Positions 8,529 to 18,672 of a stretch of 51,732 nt of DNA are shown piece after piece. The position numbers were made by a program, and so were the translations under genes. Source of the DNA: a virus; the IMG/VR virus record IMGVR_UViG_3300047994_000018, positions 1-51,732 of that record; one strand, written 5' to 3'. Below the pieces are notes generated by a model. The model was not told the DNA's origin and searched no databases. It saw nothing but the letters and a program-made list of their open reading frames with translations. Numbering within the stretch: position 1 is the first letter of the stretch; the number at the start of each line of letters is the position of its first letter.

Positions 8529-8947
8529 AATACAAAATGGTCATCGACGGTGCACGTCTTGAAGAATTTCTGCATGGCCCCACTGGTGCAGTCAACATCT
8601 TCTTGATGACGCGCGCAGAAATCGTCAAACAAGCAGCGAAGATTCAAGCAGCGAAGAACGGTCGCATCGCTGACTACATCGTGAAACGACCAGTCGAAGA
8701 AAGCGCAACTGGTTTGAGCATCACAATCATTTGTCAACACCCTGCCGCAGTGTGGGTTCACAACGGTACGCAACCGCACGTGATTCAAGCAAAGAACGCG
8801 TCGACGTTAGCCTTCGTGTGGGCGAAAGGCCCATTCGGTACAAAAGGTATGGGCGGTACAGGCAAGCATTTTTATTTCAGTGTGAATCACCCCGGTTACA
8901 AAGGAAATCCCTTTTTGGCCGACAACTTGAAGTTGTTTTTCTCATAA
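8525..8947 (+). CDS. HK97 gp10-like tail completion / neck protein
   Basis: A 140-residue protein with ATGA overlap to the upstream gene. The segment VHNGTQPHVIQAKNAS, followed by a beta strand and then SVNHPGYKGNPFL, is the familiar signature of HK97 gp10-type minor structural proteins (hydrophobic-HNGT-PHxI, later HPG). These help complete the neck or tail tip. It sits between the terminator candidate and the tail chaperones, as in many siphoviruses. Confidence 0.7.
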   Translation: MKYKMVIDGARLEEFLHGPTGAVNIFLMTRAEIVKQAAKIQAAKNGRIADYIVKRPVEESATGLSITIICQHPAAVWVHNGTQPHVIQAKNASTLAFVWAKGPFGTKGMGGTGKHFYFSVNHPGYKGNPFLADNLKLFFS

Positions 8948-8963
8948 CTATGAAAGGTAAGAA

Positions 8964-9404
8964 ATGGAATTAGAAGAAGTAGGCAACATCGACGAAGCAG
9001 AACTTGATTTTGAACCTGTGACGATTCCTATTGTTGGTTACACCGACGCGAAAGAAAAAGTTGTGACGAAGATTCGTTTTCGTCGTAACGCACCAGCAGG
9101 TTTTGCACTTGACATGATTCGTGCAGTTGACGCGAAAGGAAACTTGACAGTGTTGACTGCGTTGAAGTATCTCGACGGTTGCGTATACGAAGCCGACCGC
9201 GAAGCGTGGGAAGATTTGATTCACGGCAAAGGCGTCAACATTTCTGATTCAACAATCAGTGACGTGTACACGCGACTAGGTGAGTTCTACACAGGACGCC
9301 CTACCTCGCGGCGTTCTGGCTCATCACGTGGTCAATCAAGTACGAAGCAGACTACTCAGCGCGCCGCAAAATCGCAGGCATCAACGAAAAAGACATCTCG
9401 TTAA
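8964..9404 (+). CDS. tail assembly chaperone, gpG-like (unshifted product)
   Basis: A 146-residue protein with AAAGG before ATG 8964. Residues 1-112 are a compact alpha/beta domain ending in RLGEFYTGRP. After that the zero frame turns into a low-complexity Ser/Thr/Lys/Arg tail, typical of the unshifted G protein upstream of a tape measure. The real continuation lies in the -1 frame (see 9302-9634). It would bind the tape measure protein and guide tail tube polymerisation. Confidence 0.75.
   Translation: MELEEVGNIDEAELDFEPVTIPIVGYTDAKEKVVTKIRFRRNAPAGFALDMIRAVDAKGNLTVLTALKYLDGCVYEADREAWEDLIHGKGVNISDSTISDVYTRLGEFYTGRPTSRRSGSSRGQSSTKQTTQRAAKSQASTKKTSR
9299..9305 (+). other. candidate -1 ribosomal frameshift site
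   Basis: The -1 frame opens after a TGA at 9281-9283 and stays open to 9634, so the shift must occur between 9284 and 9404. The sequence CCCTACC at 9299-9305 lets the tRNA on CCT (9300-9302) re-pair with CCC (9299-9301) and resume at TAC 9302. The joined peptide reads TGRP-YLAAFWLITW. Pairing in the A site is imperfect, so the exact slip codon is uncertain. Confidence 0.45.
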
Positions 9405-9634
9405 AGGACTGGTTAGACATCGTGTATTCATTTCTTATCGACGACTTAATGACGATGGACAATTCACGTCTAAACGTGCGTATGCACTTAGACGAACAAT
9501 TAAAGCGACCAATTTACGAAGAACCGCAAGACGAAGAAGAACGTCGACAAATCGAAATTGAAAAGTTGCGCGAATCATGGGGCAATTCACCTGAACAGAT
9601 TGCGCAATCGGAAAGTTCATTTTGGGATAGTTAA
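9302..9634 (+). CDS. tail assembly chaperone, gpT-like part of frameshift fusion
   Basis: Read in the -1 frame relative to the G gene. The segment from 9302 encodes YLAAFWLITW, a charged KYEADYSARRKIAG stretch, DWLDIVYSFLIDDL and an acidic helix up to TAA at 9632-9634. A start at the internal ATG 9422 would discard about 40 well-behaved codons and has no ribosome binding site, so a G-T fusion of about 223 residues is preferred. The stop overlaps the tape measure start (TAATG). This matches the lambda G/GT arrangement. Confidence 0.7.
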   Translation, partial: YLAAFWLITWSIKYEADYSARRKIAGINEKDISLKDWLDIVYSFLIDDLMTMDNSRLNVRMHLDEQLKRPIYEEPQDEEERRQIEIEKLRESWGNSPEQIAQSESSFWDS

Positions 9635-12600
9635 TGGCACTTGTCGTCGGTGAAGCCGAAGTAATTATTGTCGCGAACACAGCGGGCCTTGAAGCATCGT
9701 TGCTTGCTGAAACTGACCCTGCGCTGACCAGCCTTGAAACGAAATCACGCAAGGCTGGTCAAGACGCGGGTTCAGCATTAAGTGGTGGTCTTTCATCAGG
9801 CGCAAAGAACATCGGTAAAGACACTGAAAACGATTTGAAAGCATCGACGTCACGCATGGAAGGCGTCGTCAATGATTTTTCACACAAAGCATCGAATTCA
9901 TTGCAAAGTCTTGGAATACCTGCGTCGTTGACGACAGGTTCAAGTCTTATCAAGATTGGTTTCGCAGGTGCAGCCGCAGCGGCAGTTGACTTAGGCGTAA
10001 AGATGCAAAGTGCAGACGCGTCAATCGCAGCAACGTCAGGCGACACAATCGCGCAAGCAACTGCGATTGGTAATGCGTTCTTGAATACTGGCGGTCAAAT
10101 CGAATACAGCGGCGCAGAAATGGCGCGTGCATTCGCACCAGTCGCGGGTCAACTTAAAGAAGTCAACGGTGGTGCATTAAACGCAGCGCAATCACTTGCG
10201 TTCATGAGAACGGCAACTGACCTCGCAACTGCATCAGGTCAAGACTTAACAACAACGACGTCGACACTTGCGACAACACTGCAAGCGTTTCAAATGCCTG
10301 TCGCAGACGCAGCGCAAGCATCGACAGTTCTTTTCAACGTGTCAAACGCAACTGGTCAATCAATGGACACAGTCGGAGCAGCACTTGACCGAGTTCGTTC
10401 AAAGTTAGGTGCGACATCACCGCCACTAGCCGAATTAGGCACATTGATGTTAGACATGACAAACAACGGCATCACTGGTCGTGCAGCAATCACAGGTTTG
10501 AACACTGCAATGACTGGTCTTGTCGGCGCAGCGACTGGCACAACGAAAGCGAATCTTCTTGCGAACGCAACGTTGAAACAATACGGTATCGAAGCACTTC
10601 AAACGAACGGTCAGTTGACACCACTTTCGACAATCATTGACAAACTTGCACCGAAGTACGCGACAATGAAACAAGCACAACAACTGCAAACGTCGACGTT
10701 GATTTTCGGTGCAGCAGCAGCGAAACAAATGACGCAAGTCATCGACGCAGGTTCAGCGTCGTATCAAAAAGCATCGAACACAATCAACAACGCGAACAGT
10801 GTCACAGAAGCAGCGACAAAGAAGAATCAAACGTTGTCAGGTCAAATAAAAATTCTTCGTTCAGACGTCGTCGACATCGCAACAAAGTTCGGTGAAGTTC
10901 TTGTTCCTGCGTTGACGATGGTCACGAAGGCAATCTTGCCTGTCATTGATGACGTCGTTTCTTTCATCGGTTGGTTAACGAAAGGTTCTGAACCTGCGAT
11001 TGCAGTTGCAAGTGTGTTGACTGCGATTGTTGCGCCTGCGCTCGTATCGACTGGCGTCACAGCAGTTTCGTCAGCAGCAACGACAATCGGTGCATTCATC
11101 AGTGAAGGTCTTGCAGCGACAGTCAACGCAGCAAAAACAGTCGCGGCGAAACTTACAGAAGACGTGTCGTTTCGTTCAACAGCGGCAACAGCAGTCGTCG
11201 CAGACGCAGCAGTTTCATCAGCAGAAGAAGAAAAAACTGCGGTCGTCGAAACATCAAGCAGCGCAATCGAAATCGCAATGCAAACACTTGCAGACGCAAT
11301 CATGGCAGCAGCAGCAACAATCACAGCAGCGAACACAGAAGTCGAAGGTTCATTCGGTCTTGTCGCGTCAACAGCAGCAACGTCAGCAGTCGAGACAGAG
11401 GCAAGCATCGAAGCACTGACAGGCACAGTCGTCGAATCAGACGCAACAATCGTCGCAGCGAACGCAGCAGCAGGTGAATCGTTCTTAGCAATGTTGGGGC
11501 CAATAGGTCTTGTCGCAGCAGCAGGCGTCGCAGCGTACGAAATCACGACGAAACTTCTTGATTCAATCTTCGGTCGCAAATCACTTGGGCCACTTGTGCA
11601 ATACGCGTCAACTGGTCAAGGTCAAGAAGCAGCGCAAATCGCACAACAAGAAAAACTTGACGACATCAAATCAGGCACAGTTCTTAGCGGTGCATCAACT
11701 GAATACATTCTTTCGCAAATCAACAAACGAACTGGCAGCAACTACACATACGGCAAATCAAGTTCAACGTCGACGACATCTGATTCGTTGAAACAACTTG
11801 AAGACCAGTTCAAAGCGCAAAGCGAAAAAGTTGGTAGCGGTGGCGGTAACGCATCGGCGAAACTTGACCCTGCTGAATTGCAACTTCAATCACAAGGCAT
11901 CGCAGCAATGAATTCAGAAGTCGTAGCAATTCATTCGAAGAATCTTGTGAAGTTGACGACTGACGTCGACGCAGCGCACAAAACGAAACTTGACGACTTA
12001 GTCACGAAACTTGATGCGACGCACAACACGAAGTTGACTGCGTTAGGTGCGAAATTAGAAACTGACTTTACGAAGATGGAAACGTCAAAGAACGCAATTA
12101 TCACGACTAATTCGAAGAACGCATCGACTGCGTTGAATGCGCAGTTGTCACTTACGACATCGACAAGTTTGTCGACGTTGAACACGCAATTAGACGCGAC
12201 ACACAACGCAGCGTTAATCACATTAGAAGGCGAACTAAACGCGACGCACAACAAGAATCTTGAAGCGTTGTCTGCACAACTTGTGCAAGTTCACAAAGAA
12301 GCGTTAGCGAATCAAACAGCGCAAATTCTTCAACAAAACGCAGCGAACTTCAACAAAGAAGCAGGCGGCATCGCAGCGATTATCGCTGACCAAGAAACTG
12401 TTAAAGAAGACATCGCAAACATGGCTGGTCTTAGCGGTCAAGCATTAACAGTCGCACAAGCACAACTTGCACTTGACCAGCAAAAGTTGGTCGACGCACA
12501 ACAAGAAGGTTCGTTGCAATCGCAAATCGACGCGGCTGGTGCAGACACGCAAACAGGCAAAGCATTGCAAACGCAACTTGACAACTTCGAAGGTCAGGCA

Positions 12601-12921
12601 CAAATCACGGAAGCAAATCTTGCAGCATCTGCAAGTTGGCAAACTACGTTGAACACAATCGCGACGAACGCAGCGGCGGCAGCAGCGGCCGCGCCTGCAC
12701 CAGTTGCGACATCGACATTAACTGATTCATCGACGACGTCACTTGCGTCGACGTTGCCGCCTACGCAGATAACGATTCAACAAGGCGCAGTTGTTATCAA
12801 TCCCGCGCCGGGGAATGACGCAACATCGTTGTCAATGACAGAAGGTTACGTTAACACTGCATTGCAACAACTACTGAATGAATTGAACGCGGGCAATTCA
12901 CCCGCAGGGGTGAGCGCATGA
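9634..12921 (+). CDS. tape measure protein
   Basis: A 1095-residue protein, the second longest in the genome, directly after the chaperones. The N-terminal third contains the TP901-like core with Gly/Ala-rich helices, for example VAAIDAS-type pairs, ATSGDTIAQATAIGNAF, then repeated Met/Thr-rich helices. Hydrophobic stretches lie near residues 420-520 and 610-640 and could contact the membrane during ejection. Residues about 770-900 hold imperfect repeats around LDATHN or LNATHN with leucine spacing, a coiled-coil spine. The final 60 residues are Ala/Thr/Pro-rich. Length should set tail length. The start is fixed by the TAATG overlap. Confidence 0.9.
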   Translation: MALVVGEAEVIIVANTAGLEASLLAETDPALTSLETKSRKAGQDAGSALSGGLSSGAKNIGKDTENDLKASTSRMEGVVNDFSHKASNSLQSLGIPASLTTGSSLIKIGFAGAAAAAVDLGVKMQSADASIAATSGDTIAQATAIGNAFLNTGGQIEYSGAEMARAFAPVAGQLKEVNGGALNAAQSLAFMRTATDLATASGQDLTTTTSTLATTLQAFQMPVADAAQASTVLFNVSNATGQSMDTVGAALDRVRSKLGATSPPLAELGTLMLDMTNNGITGRAAITGLNTAMTGLVGAATGTTKANLLANATLKQYGIEALQTNGQLTPLSTIIDKLAPKYATMKQAQQLQTSTLIFGAAAAKQMTQVIDAGSASYQKASNTINNANSVTEAATKKNQTLSGQIKILRSDVVDIATKFGEVLVPALTMVTKAILPVIDDVVSFIGWLTKGSEPAIAVASVLTAIVAPALVSTGVTAVSSAATTIGAFISEGLAATVNAAKTVAAKLTEDVSFRSTAATAVVADAAVSSAEEEKTAVVETSSSAIEIAMQTLADAIMAAAATITAANTEVEGSFGLVASTAATSAVETEASIEALTGTVVESDATIVAANAAAGESFLAMLGPIGLVAAAGVAAYEITTKLLDSIFGRKSLGPLVQYASTGQGQEAAQIAQQEKLDDIKSGTVLSGASTEYILSQINKRTGSNYTYGKSSSTSTTSDSLKQLEDQFKAQSEKVGSGGGNASAKLDPAELQLQSQGIAAMNSEVVAIHSKNLVKLTTDVDAAHKTKLDDLVTKLDATHNTKLTALGAKLETDFTKMETSKNAIITTNSKNASTALNAQLSLTTSTSLSTLNTQLDATHNAALITLEGELNATHNKNLEALSAQLVQVHKEALANQTAQILQQNAANFNKEAGGIAAIIADQETVKEDIANMAGLSGQALTVAQAQLALDQQKLVDAQQEGSLQSQIDAAGADTQTGKALQTQLDNFEGQAQITEANLAASASWQTTLNTIATNAAAAAAAAPAPVATSTLTDSSTTSLASTLPPTQITIQQGAVVINPAPGNDATSLSMTEGYVNTALQQLLNELNAGNSPAGVSA

Positions 12922-13289
12922 CACACGTCGACTACGACATTCATTGCCCGCAATGCGGTCGTCTTTTGACAGTCGTCGCACTTGACGCACAAAGCGCACC
13001 GTGGGTGTGCAACGAATGTCATCTTGGTTTTTGGGCGATTGAATTGACAGATAATGCACGTCTTCATTGGGGCGACAAGTCTTTCGAACGTGGTTCACAC
13101 GAAGAATGGTTGCGTCAAGAAATCAAGAAAGAATACGAAGACGCAGTCGAACGTGGTACGTCATTACGTGAAGACCACTTCTTGCACGCGCACGTTGAAC
13201 ACTTCGCGTCTGCGATGTTGAACGTTGACACAAGTGAAGAATTCAAGAAGACAATCAAAGAACACTTGAAGAATGCGAATCAATCATGA
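12918..13289 (+). CDS. zinc-ribbon protein of the tail operon
   Basis: A 123-residue protein with ATGA overlaps at both ends. CPQC at residues 10-13 and CNEC near 31-34 form a zinc ribbon. The rest is charged and helical with several His residues (EDHFLHAHVEHF). Its place between tape measure and minor tail proteins is usually held by distal tail or assembly factors, so a role in tail-tip assembly is possible, but no named family was recognised. Confidence 0.6.
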   Translation: MTHVDYDIHCPQCGRLLTVVALDAQSAPWVCNECHLGFWAIELTDNARLHWGDKSFERGSHEEWLRQEIKKEYEDAVERGTSLREDHFLHAHVEHFASAMLNVDTSEEFKKTIKEHLKNANQS

Positions 13290-15811
13290 CAGTCGCGTTT
13301 GGAACACCTGTCGTTGCATCAGGTTCAGTCAATTCAGTCAACGTTTCAGGCGTCACGTCAGGTCAACCGATAATTTTGATTGTCGACAACGACTCAGCAG
13401 GTCTAACAGTCAGTGACAACTTTTCATCATCGTACACGTGGACACTCGTTGACACTGCGACTGGCGCAGGCGCGTACGGCACGATTCGCAAAGACATGTA
13501 TATCGGCACTGGCGGTTACGGCACGTCAGGCACAATCACGGTGAGTCAAACCGTCGTTGCACTTGAAGCGATTTCATGCACAGGTGCGTCAACACTGGCT
13601 GGTCTAAACGCAGTCGACGTTCACACAAATTCGTACGGTAGCGGCACAACAATCACGACAGGTTCGTTGACACCAAGTGCGATTAACGAAGGCGCACTTT
13701 TCAGTGCAACGTGTGGAAACTTTGCAAACTTTTGGGTGATGACCGCGCAACCTTCATCACCGTGGTCGTCAACGTACGTCGTCGACGGTGGTGCAAATTT
13801 AGGTTCAATCAGTTTGTATTCAGGTGCACCAACAAGTGCGTTATCACCAACTTGGACACAAGGCGGCACGTACGCATCAGGCACACCGTATTTTCTAACT
13901 GTCGGTCTTGTTCTTAAAGTCTTTGCGTACGCTGCACCGAATTCACCGACGTTGACGTCACCAGTCAATTCTGTGTACACCGACGTTTCAAGCGGTTTGA
14001 CTTTCACTGCGAAATACAATCCGCAAGATGCGACAGTGCAAACTGCGTACGCGTTTCACATTAAAACAAGTGGTGGTTCGTATCAGTATTACAACGCAGG
14101 TTCGAATTCACTTCAATCAAGCATCATTTGGAATTCGAATTCAACGAATCCTTTTCAAACGTGGAGCATCACGCTACCGAACACGTTGATTAGCAACAAC
14201 AACACGTACAATTGGTCATTCGCAAGTCAAGCATCAACATCTAGTTATCAAAGTTCGTTTGCGACTGACAACACGTTCGTCGCACAAGGCGCGCCTTCAA
14301 TCACTGTTACTGCACCAACTGGAACACAAGGCGTATCAAAACCGACAGTGACGTGGACAGAAACATTCGGCGGTTCAGCATCGCAAACTGCGTATCAAAT
14401 TTGGGTCGAATCAGGCACGTACGGAACGTCACCGGGTAGCGGCACATTGTTATGGGGTTCAGGCGTCGTTTCATCTGCATCGACAAGTGTGCAAATCGGT
14501 GCAACGATTGTCGGCGGCACAACGTATCGCGTCTTCGTGCAAATCACAGAAACAGGTGGTCAAACATCGCCACTTGGAAGTTCGAATTCGTACGTGAACT
14601 TCACTGCGCAACTTGACGTGCCTGCGTCACCGTCAGTTGTTGCACTTGCGACGCACGACGCAACGACAGGTTTACCCGAAGTGCAGTTAACTATCGTCGG
14701 TCTTGACAATCAATTAACAGCAGTGCAATCAAGTTTCGAAGGCGGTCTAACGACTGGTTTCACTGCAAATACGAATACGACAATCGCAGCGTCAACAACG
14801 TGGTCACAAGACGGCGGTTATTCAATGCAAATGATTGCGACAGCGAACGGCGGAGTCGGCGCGTATACACCCGCTGGTGTTAGTGCGGTCGCGTGTGTCG
14901 GTGGCGAAGTTGTTCGAGCAATGGCGTTTTTTCATTCATCAACGACGCCTCGAAATTGCGCAGTGCAAATAAATTTCTTCACTTCAGGCGGTACGTTAAT
15001 TTCAACGTCGTTGTCTTCGTACGTCGCGTCAACAACATCTGGCAATGGTGGTCAGGCATTTATTACGACGACCGCACCTTCTAACGCAGCGTTCATGTCA
15101 ATGAATCTTGTTGCGAACAGTCTTAGTGCAGGTGAAAGTGTGTACGTCGACGAAGTGTTTCTAGGCCCCGGTTCGTCGACAACGTGGACGAAAGGCGGAT
15201 TCGTTGGTTTAACATCAGTCACGGTTCTTCGTTCAGACGGAATTTTCGTTCGCAACGCTGGTTGGCCCGCAAATACGACGACTGCGTTGCCTTCTTCGAA
15301 TCAGACGCTTGTGATGTACGACCAAGAAGCGCCACCGGGAATTTCCTACACGTATCAAGTCTTCGTATCGACATCGACATTGACAGGTCTTCCGACGACA
15401 AGTAATGCAGTCACTACAACGTCGAGCAACATGGCGTGGCTATTCGACCCAACGGCCCCAAGTGGTGCAGTCGGTTTCGTCATGAACGGAAACTGGCAAC
15501 CTATGTTTCACGAAGTCGGTCAAGCGTATTACCCTGTCGGTGCATTAGCCGCGTCGAAGTCAACTGACGGTTACAAAGGTCTAGGCGGTACGATTCCAAT
15601 CTTTACGTCGTCTGTCGCGCAAGACGCAGCAGTTCGCGCGTTGTTACAAACGACGAACGTGTTGTGTTTCTTTACGCCTGCGCGCGGTGCGTTTTACGTG
15701 ATGCACGACCCGCAGCAAGACACGCGCGGTTCAGCGCCGTTCTCATGGGAAGGTACTTCTATACCGAACAATCAATGGAACTTCATGATTCTAGGCGCAA
15801 CGAGGCCCTAA
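13286..15811 (+). CDS. minor tail protein with Fn3-like repeats
   Basis: An 841-residue protein rich in Ser, Thr, Gly and Val. Residues 1-210 form an all-beta domain. Two or more Fn3-like modules follow from about 215 to 445 (proline-led strands such as APNSPTLTSP and TAPTGTQGVSKPTVTW). Residues 480-640 look like a carbohydrate-binding or jelly-roll domain, followed by another Fn3-like unit. The C-terminal 130 residues look like a conserved minor tail domain. It belongs to the baseplate or tail-tip region and is coupled to the next minor tail gene. Confidence 0.65.
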   Translation: MTVAFGTPVVASGSVNSVNVSGVTSGQPIILIVDNDSAGLTVSDNFSSSYTWTLVDTATGAGAYGTIRKDMYIGTGGYGTSGTITVSQTVVALEAISCTGASTLAGLNAVDVHTNSYGSGTTITTGSLTPSAINEGALFSATCGNFANFWVMTAQPSSPWSSTYVVDGGANLGSISLYSGAPTSALSPTWTQGGTYASGTPYFLTVGLVLKVFAYAAPNSPTLTSPVNSVYTDVSSGLTFTAKYNPQDATVQTAYAFHIKTSGGSYQYYNAGSNSLQSSIIWNSNSTNPFQTWSITLPNTLISNNNTYNWSFASQASTSSYQSSFATDNTFVAQGAPSITVTAPTGTQGVSKPTVTWTETFGGSASQTAYQIWVESGTYGTSPGSGTLLWGSGVVSSASTSVQIGATIVGGTTYRVFVQITETGGQTSPLGSSNSYVNFTAQLDVPASPSVVALATHDATTGLPEVQLTIVGLDNQLTAVQSSFEGGLTTGFTANTNTTIAASTTWSQDGGYSMQMIATANGGVGAYTPAGVSAVACVGGEVVRAMAFFHSSTTPRNCAVQINFFTSGGTLISTSLSSYVASTTSGNGGQAFITTTAPSNAAFMSMNLVANSLSAGESVYVDEVFLGPGSSTTWTKGGFVGLTSVTVLRSDGIFVRNAGWPANTTTALPSSNQTLVMYDQEAPPGISYTYQVFVSTSTLTGLPTTSNAVTTTSSNMAWLFDPTAPSGAVGFVMNGNWQPMFHEVGQAYYPVGALAASKSTDGYKGLGGTIPIFTSSVAQDAAVRALLQTTNVLCFFTPARGAFYVMHDPQQDTRGSAPFSWEGTSIPNNQWNFMILGATRP

Positions 15812-15814
15812 CTC

Positions 15815-17008
15815 ATGGCGCAGCAAATGACACAGATGTCTTCAAAGTGGTTGCCCGCAATCGGTGCAGAAGTTTTAGTCGTCGCAGCGTACGCAGAAAT
15901 TTGGAGCGGTATCGGTGGCACAAAACTTCTTGGGAACATTCCAGTCGTAGGCGGCACTGTCACGTGTGACCGCGCGAATGCGTATCGACGTGTCGTTGCG
16001 AACTTGACGATGTTGCCTGACGTCGCAGGTCAGTTGATGCCTTTAGTCAACGGTTCAGGATTGTTGTATCCTCGCGGAAACGAAATTCGTCTTTTCAAAG
16101 GCATCAAGTATTCAAACGGTTCAAGTGAATATGCGTCACTTGGAAGTTTTCTTCTTCAAGAAGTCGACGTCAACGAAGACACGTCTGGTGTCACATTCGA
16201 CGGCACTTTGCAAGACAGAGGTTACACAGTGTCGCGTGCGCGATTCACGCAGTCGTATCAAACGTCAGGCACGAACACAACTGACATCGAGATTTACAAC
16301 ATCATCAACGCGCAAGTCGCAGGTCTTTCGTACGCGTTTACACCCGCAATCACGGCTGGTGGCGTGTCAATTATTCCAACAGTGCAGACGTACAACGCAG
16401 GCGATGACGCGTGGGCAGCGTGTCTTCAACTTGCGTCAGACGCAGGAATGGAATTGTTCTTCGATTACAACGGCGTGTGCACATTGCAATTCATTCAAAA
16501 TCCTTTGAACACTGCATCAGTCGCAAGTTATTTATCAGGTGGGTTCGCCGCGCCAGTTGTTATCAAACGCAAATTGTCGAACTTGAATGTGCCGAACGTC
16601 ATCATCGGTCAATCATCAGGTTCAGGCGTCACAACACCACTTCAAACATATTGGTGGGATAACAACGTAGGTTCTGCGACATTCTACGCAGCGGGCACAC
16701 CGGGGCCAACATTGCCCGCGAAGACAGGAACTTACCCGACACTTGTTGCGACATTGACAACAAACGCAGCAACAACACTTGCACAACTTCAAAACGCAGT
16801 CAACAACGCAGGTCTTAGCGTCATTGGCACAATCGAAGGTGGCAACATTTCAATTCGCGATAACGCAGCGCAGGACGTCAACGACGTCGTCACATTATTC
16901 AGCGTCAACGCAGGCATAACTTCAGCGACAAATTACATCTTCGACCAGTGCGTGATTGACATGTCGACGCAAAATCCTTTGACTGGCATCGTAAGGCTCG
17001 TCGTATGA
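15815..17008 (+). CDS. minor tail protein
   Basis: A 397-residue protein. The N-terminal half has a pattern typical of actinophage minor tail proteins: [21 protein letters not shown], then [29 protein letters not shown] and a [17 protein letters not shown] segment. This resembles distal-tail/gp27-like domains that describe a rotated frame (DUF5047-like). The C-terminal part is beta-rich. The start is ATG 15815, three bases after the previous stop. It ends with an ATGA overlap to the fibre gene. Likely part of the tail tip hub. Confidence 0.6.
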   Translation: MAQQMTQMSSKWLPAIGAEVLVVAAYAEIWSGIGGTKLLGNIPVVGGTVTCDRANAYRRVVANLTMLPDVAGQLMPLVNGSGLLYPRGNEIRLFKGIKYSNGSSEYASLGSFLLQEVDVNEDTSGVTFDGTLQDRGYTVSRARFTQSYQTSGTNTTDIEIYNIINAQVAGLSYAFTPAITAGGVSIIPTVQTYNAGDDAWAACLQLASDAGMELFFDYNGVCTLQFIQNPLNTASVASYLSGGFAAPVVIKRKLSNLNVPNVIIGQSSGSGVTTPLQTYWWDNNVGSATFYAAGTPGPTLPAKTGTYPTLVATLTTNAATTLAQLQNAVNNAGLSVIGTIEGGNISIRDNAAQDVNDVVTLFSVNAGITSATNYIFDQCVIDMSTQNPLTGIVRLVV

Positions 17009-18633
17009 GTCAAACGCAAAATTCAATTATTCGTCGCGTCGCAGACGCAGTTGTCCGCGCAGCGAACAAAGCGATTCCAAACGCGCCGCAACATCGCATG
17101 GTGTGGGGCACAGTCACTGCAATCACAACTGGTGGAGCATTAAACACAGTCACAGTCACGTTGCAAGGTTCGACGACGTCACTTGTTTGCAAATACGGCG
17201 GGCCTTATTCGCCAACTGTCGGTGACACTGTTTATTGTTCGTGGTACGGAACTGACTTAGTTGTGTTATTCGCGTTATCGCCACACGGTGCAGGTAGCGG
17301 TGGTTCGCAAGGCCCGCAGGGTTATCAAGGCGCAGTTGGTGCAACTGGCGCGCAAGGCGCGCAAGGTGCGACAGGTGCGACAGGTGGAGTAGGCCCGCAA
17401 GGAGCAACTGGTGCAACTGGCGCGACTGGCGCACAGGGAAGTCAAGGTTCAATCGGTGCAACTGGTGCACAAGGTTTTCAAGGAAATGTCGGTGCAACTG
17501 GTGCAACTGGTGCAACTGGTGCAACTGGTTTGCAAGGGCCGCAAGGCGCAGTCGGTGCAACTGGCGCGCAAGGTGCGACAGGTGCAAATGGTGCGCAAGG
17601 CAATCAAGGTTTTCAAGGCACGACAGGTTCGGCTGGTGTCGGTGCACAATCAGCAGCAGGCAAAAACTTCATCACGAATGGTGCAATGGAAATTGCACAA
17701 CGCGGAACTTCGTTCACGCCAGTCGCCAGTGTGAACGTTTACACGCTTGACCGCTGGTGTGGTTATTCAGGCGTCGCCAATTACACCTTCGCGCAATCGA
17801 GTACGTCGCCGCCAACAGGTTCTCGTTACTTCACTTCCATCAAACAGACGAGTGTCACAAGTTCATTCTTTATTTACTCGCAAAGTTTTGAGACGAATGA
17901 TGTAGTGCTTTTGCAAAGTCAAACAGTGACAGTTTCATTCAAGTACAAGATGCCGACGAACTTCACAACGCCCCCGGTAGTGGTTCTTACATATTCAACA
18001 GGAACAGACCAAAATCTTGGCGGTGGCGGAACAGTTATTTACCCAACGTCGGGGACGAACGTCGCTGCATCAACTGGTGCAATCACTAACAATTCTGCGT
18101 GGACGACCGCGACCGCGACGTTTGCAATTCCGTCAAACGCAACGTCACTTGCAATCGAGTTCTATGGACAAACAAACACCGTCAACAATGCTGAATTCGA
18201 CGTGACGAATGTTCAACTAGAAATTGGAAGCACTGCATCGAACTTCGCTCGTCGCAGCGCGTCGTATCAAGCAGAACTTGAATTGTGCCAGCGATTTTAT
18301 TTTGTACTTACTGGGCCAAGCACATCGAGCAACTACGCTCCACTTGGTTTCGGTCAGTGCATCAGCACCACTCAAGCGGACGTAAATATCACGTACCCAA
18401 CGCAAATGCGAACAGTACCGACGTTTAGTTATTCATTTTCCGGCAGTGGAATGTTGCTCACAACATCTGTTCTTGGCGCTGCAACGATTACGTCAATGTC
18501 GATTAATCAAGCGGGTTTGAACGTGGCGCTGGTGACGTGCAACGTTGCATCAGGATTAGTAGCGGGCAATGCGACTCTTTTGCAGATGTATAATAATTCG
18601 GCTTCACAGATTGCCTTTTCTGCGGAAATATAG
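17005..18633 (+). CDS. collagen-like tail fibre / receptor-binding protein
   Basis: A 542-residue protein. Residues 1-95 are an N-terminal attachment domain with an OB/SH3-like strand pattern. Residues about 99-215 are Gly-X-Y repeats, mostly [13 protein letters not shown], which form a trimeric collagen-like shaft. From about residue 222 the [16 protein letters not shown] and [12 protein letters not shown] segments open a beta-rich tip domain commonly found in phage receptor-binding tips. Codon use shifts after about nt 17,690 towards GCC, ACC, GCT and GAG. This suggests the tip was acquired separately from the shaft. It likely sets host range. Confidence 0.75.
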   Translation: MSQTQNSIIRRVADAVVRAANKAIPNAPQHRMVWGTVTAITTGGALNTVTVTLQGSTTSLVCKYGGPYSPTVGDTVYCSWYGTDLVVLFALSPHGAGSGGSQGPQGYQGAVGATGAQGAQGATGATGGVGPQGATGATGATGAQGSQGSIGATGAQGFQGNVGATGATGATGATGLQGPQGAVGATGAQGATGANGAQGNQGFQGTTGSAGVGAQSAAGKNFITNGAMEIAQRGTSFTPVASVNVYTLDRWCGYSGVANYTFAQSSTSPPTGSRYFTSIKQTSVTSSFFIYSQSFETNDVVLLQSQTVTVSFKYKMPTNFTTPPVVVLTYSTGTDQNLGGGGTVIYPTSGTNVAASTGAITNNSAWTTATATFAIPSNATSLAIEFYGQTNTVNNAEFDVTNVQLEIGSTASNFARRSASYQAELELCQRFYFVLTGPSTSSNYAPLGFGQCISTTQADVNITYPTQMRTVPTFSYSFSGSGMLLTTSVLGAATITSMSINQAGLNVALVTCNVASGLVAGNATLLQMYNNSASQIAFSAEI

Positions 18634-18672
18634 TCACGTCGAAATTGGCTTCGACCAAGTATTATTCAGTCA

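Noticed and set aside
9280-9561. ORF in the +1 frame over the chaperone junction
   Set aside because: Its product is an Arg-rich shadow; the -1 frame gives the sensible chaperone sequence.
10842-11579. Long minus-strand ORF (245 codons) opposite the tape measure gene
   Set aside because: Its Ala/Ser/Val-rich product is the mirror of GCA/GCG-rich tape measure codons, and it has no ribosome binding site. No minus-strand gene is convincing anywhere in the genome.
17299-17650. Dense DNA repeats of GGTGCAACTGG type, considered as a CRISPR-like array
   Set aside because: The repeats are in frame, have no spacers and encode the Gly-X-Y collagen-like shaft.
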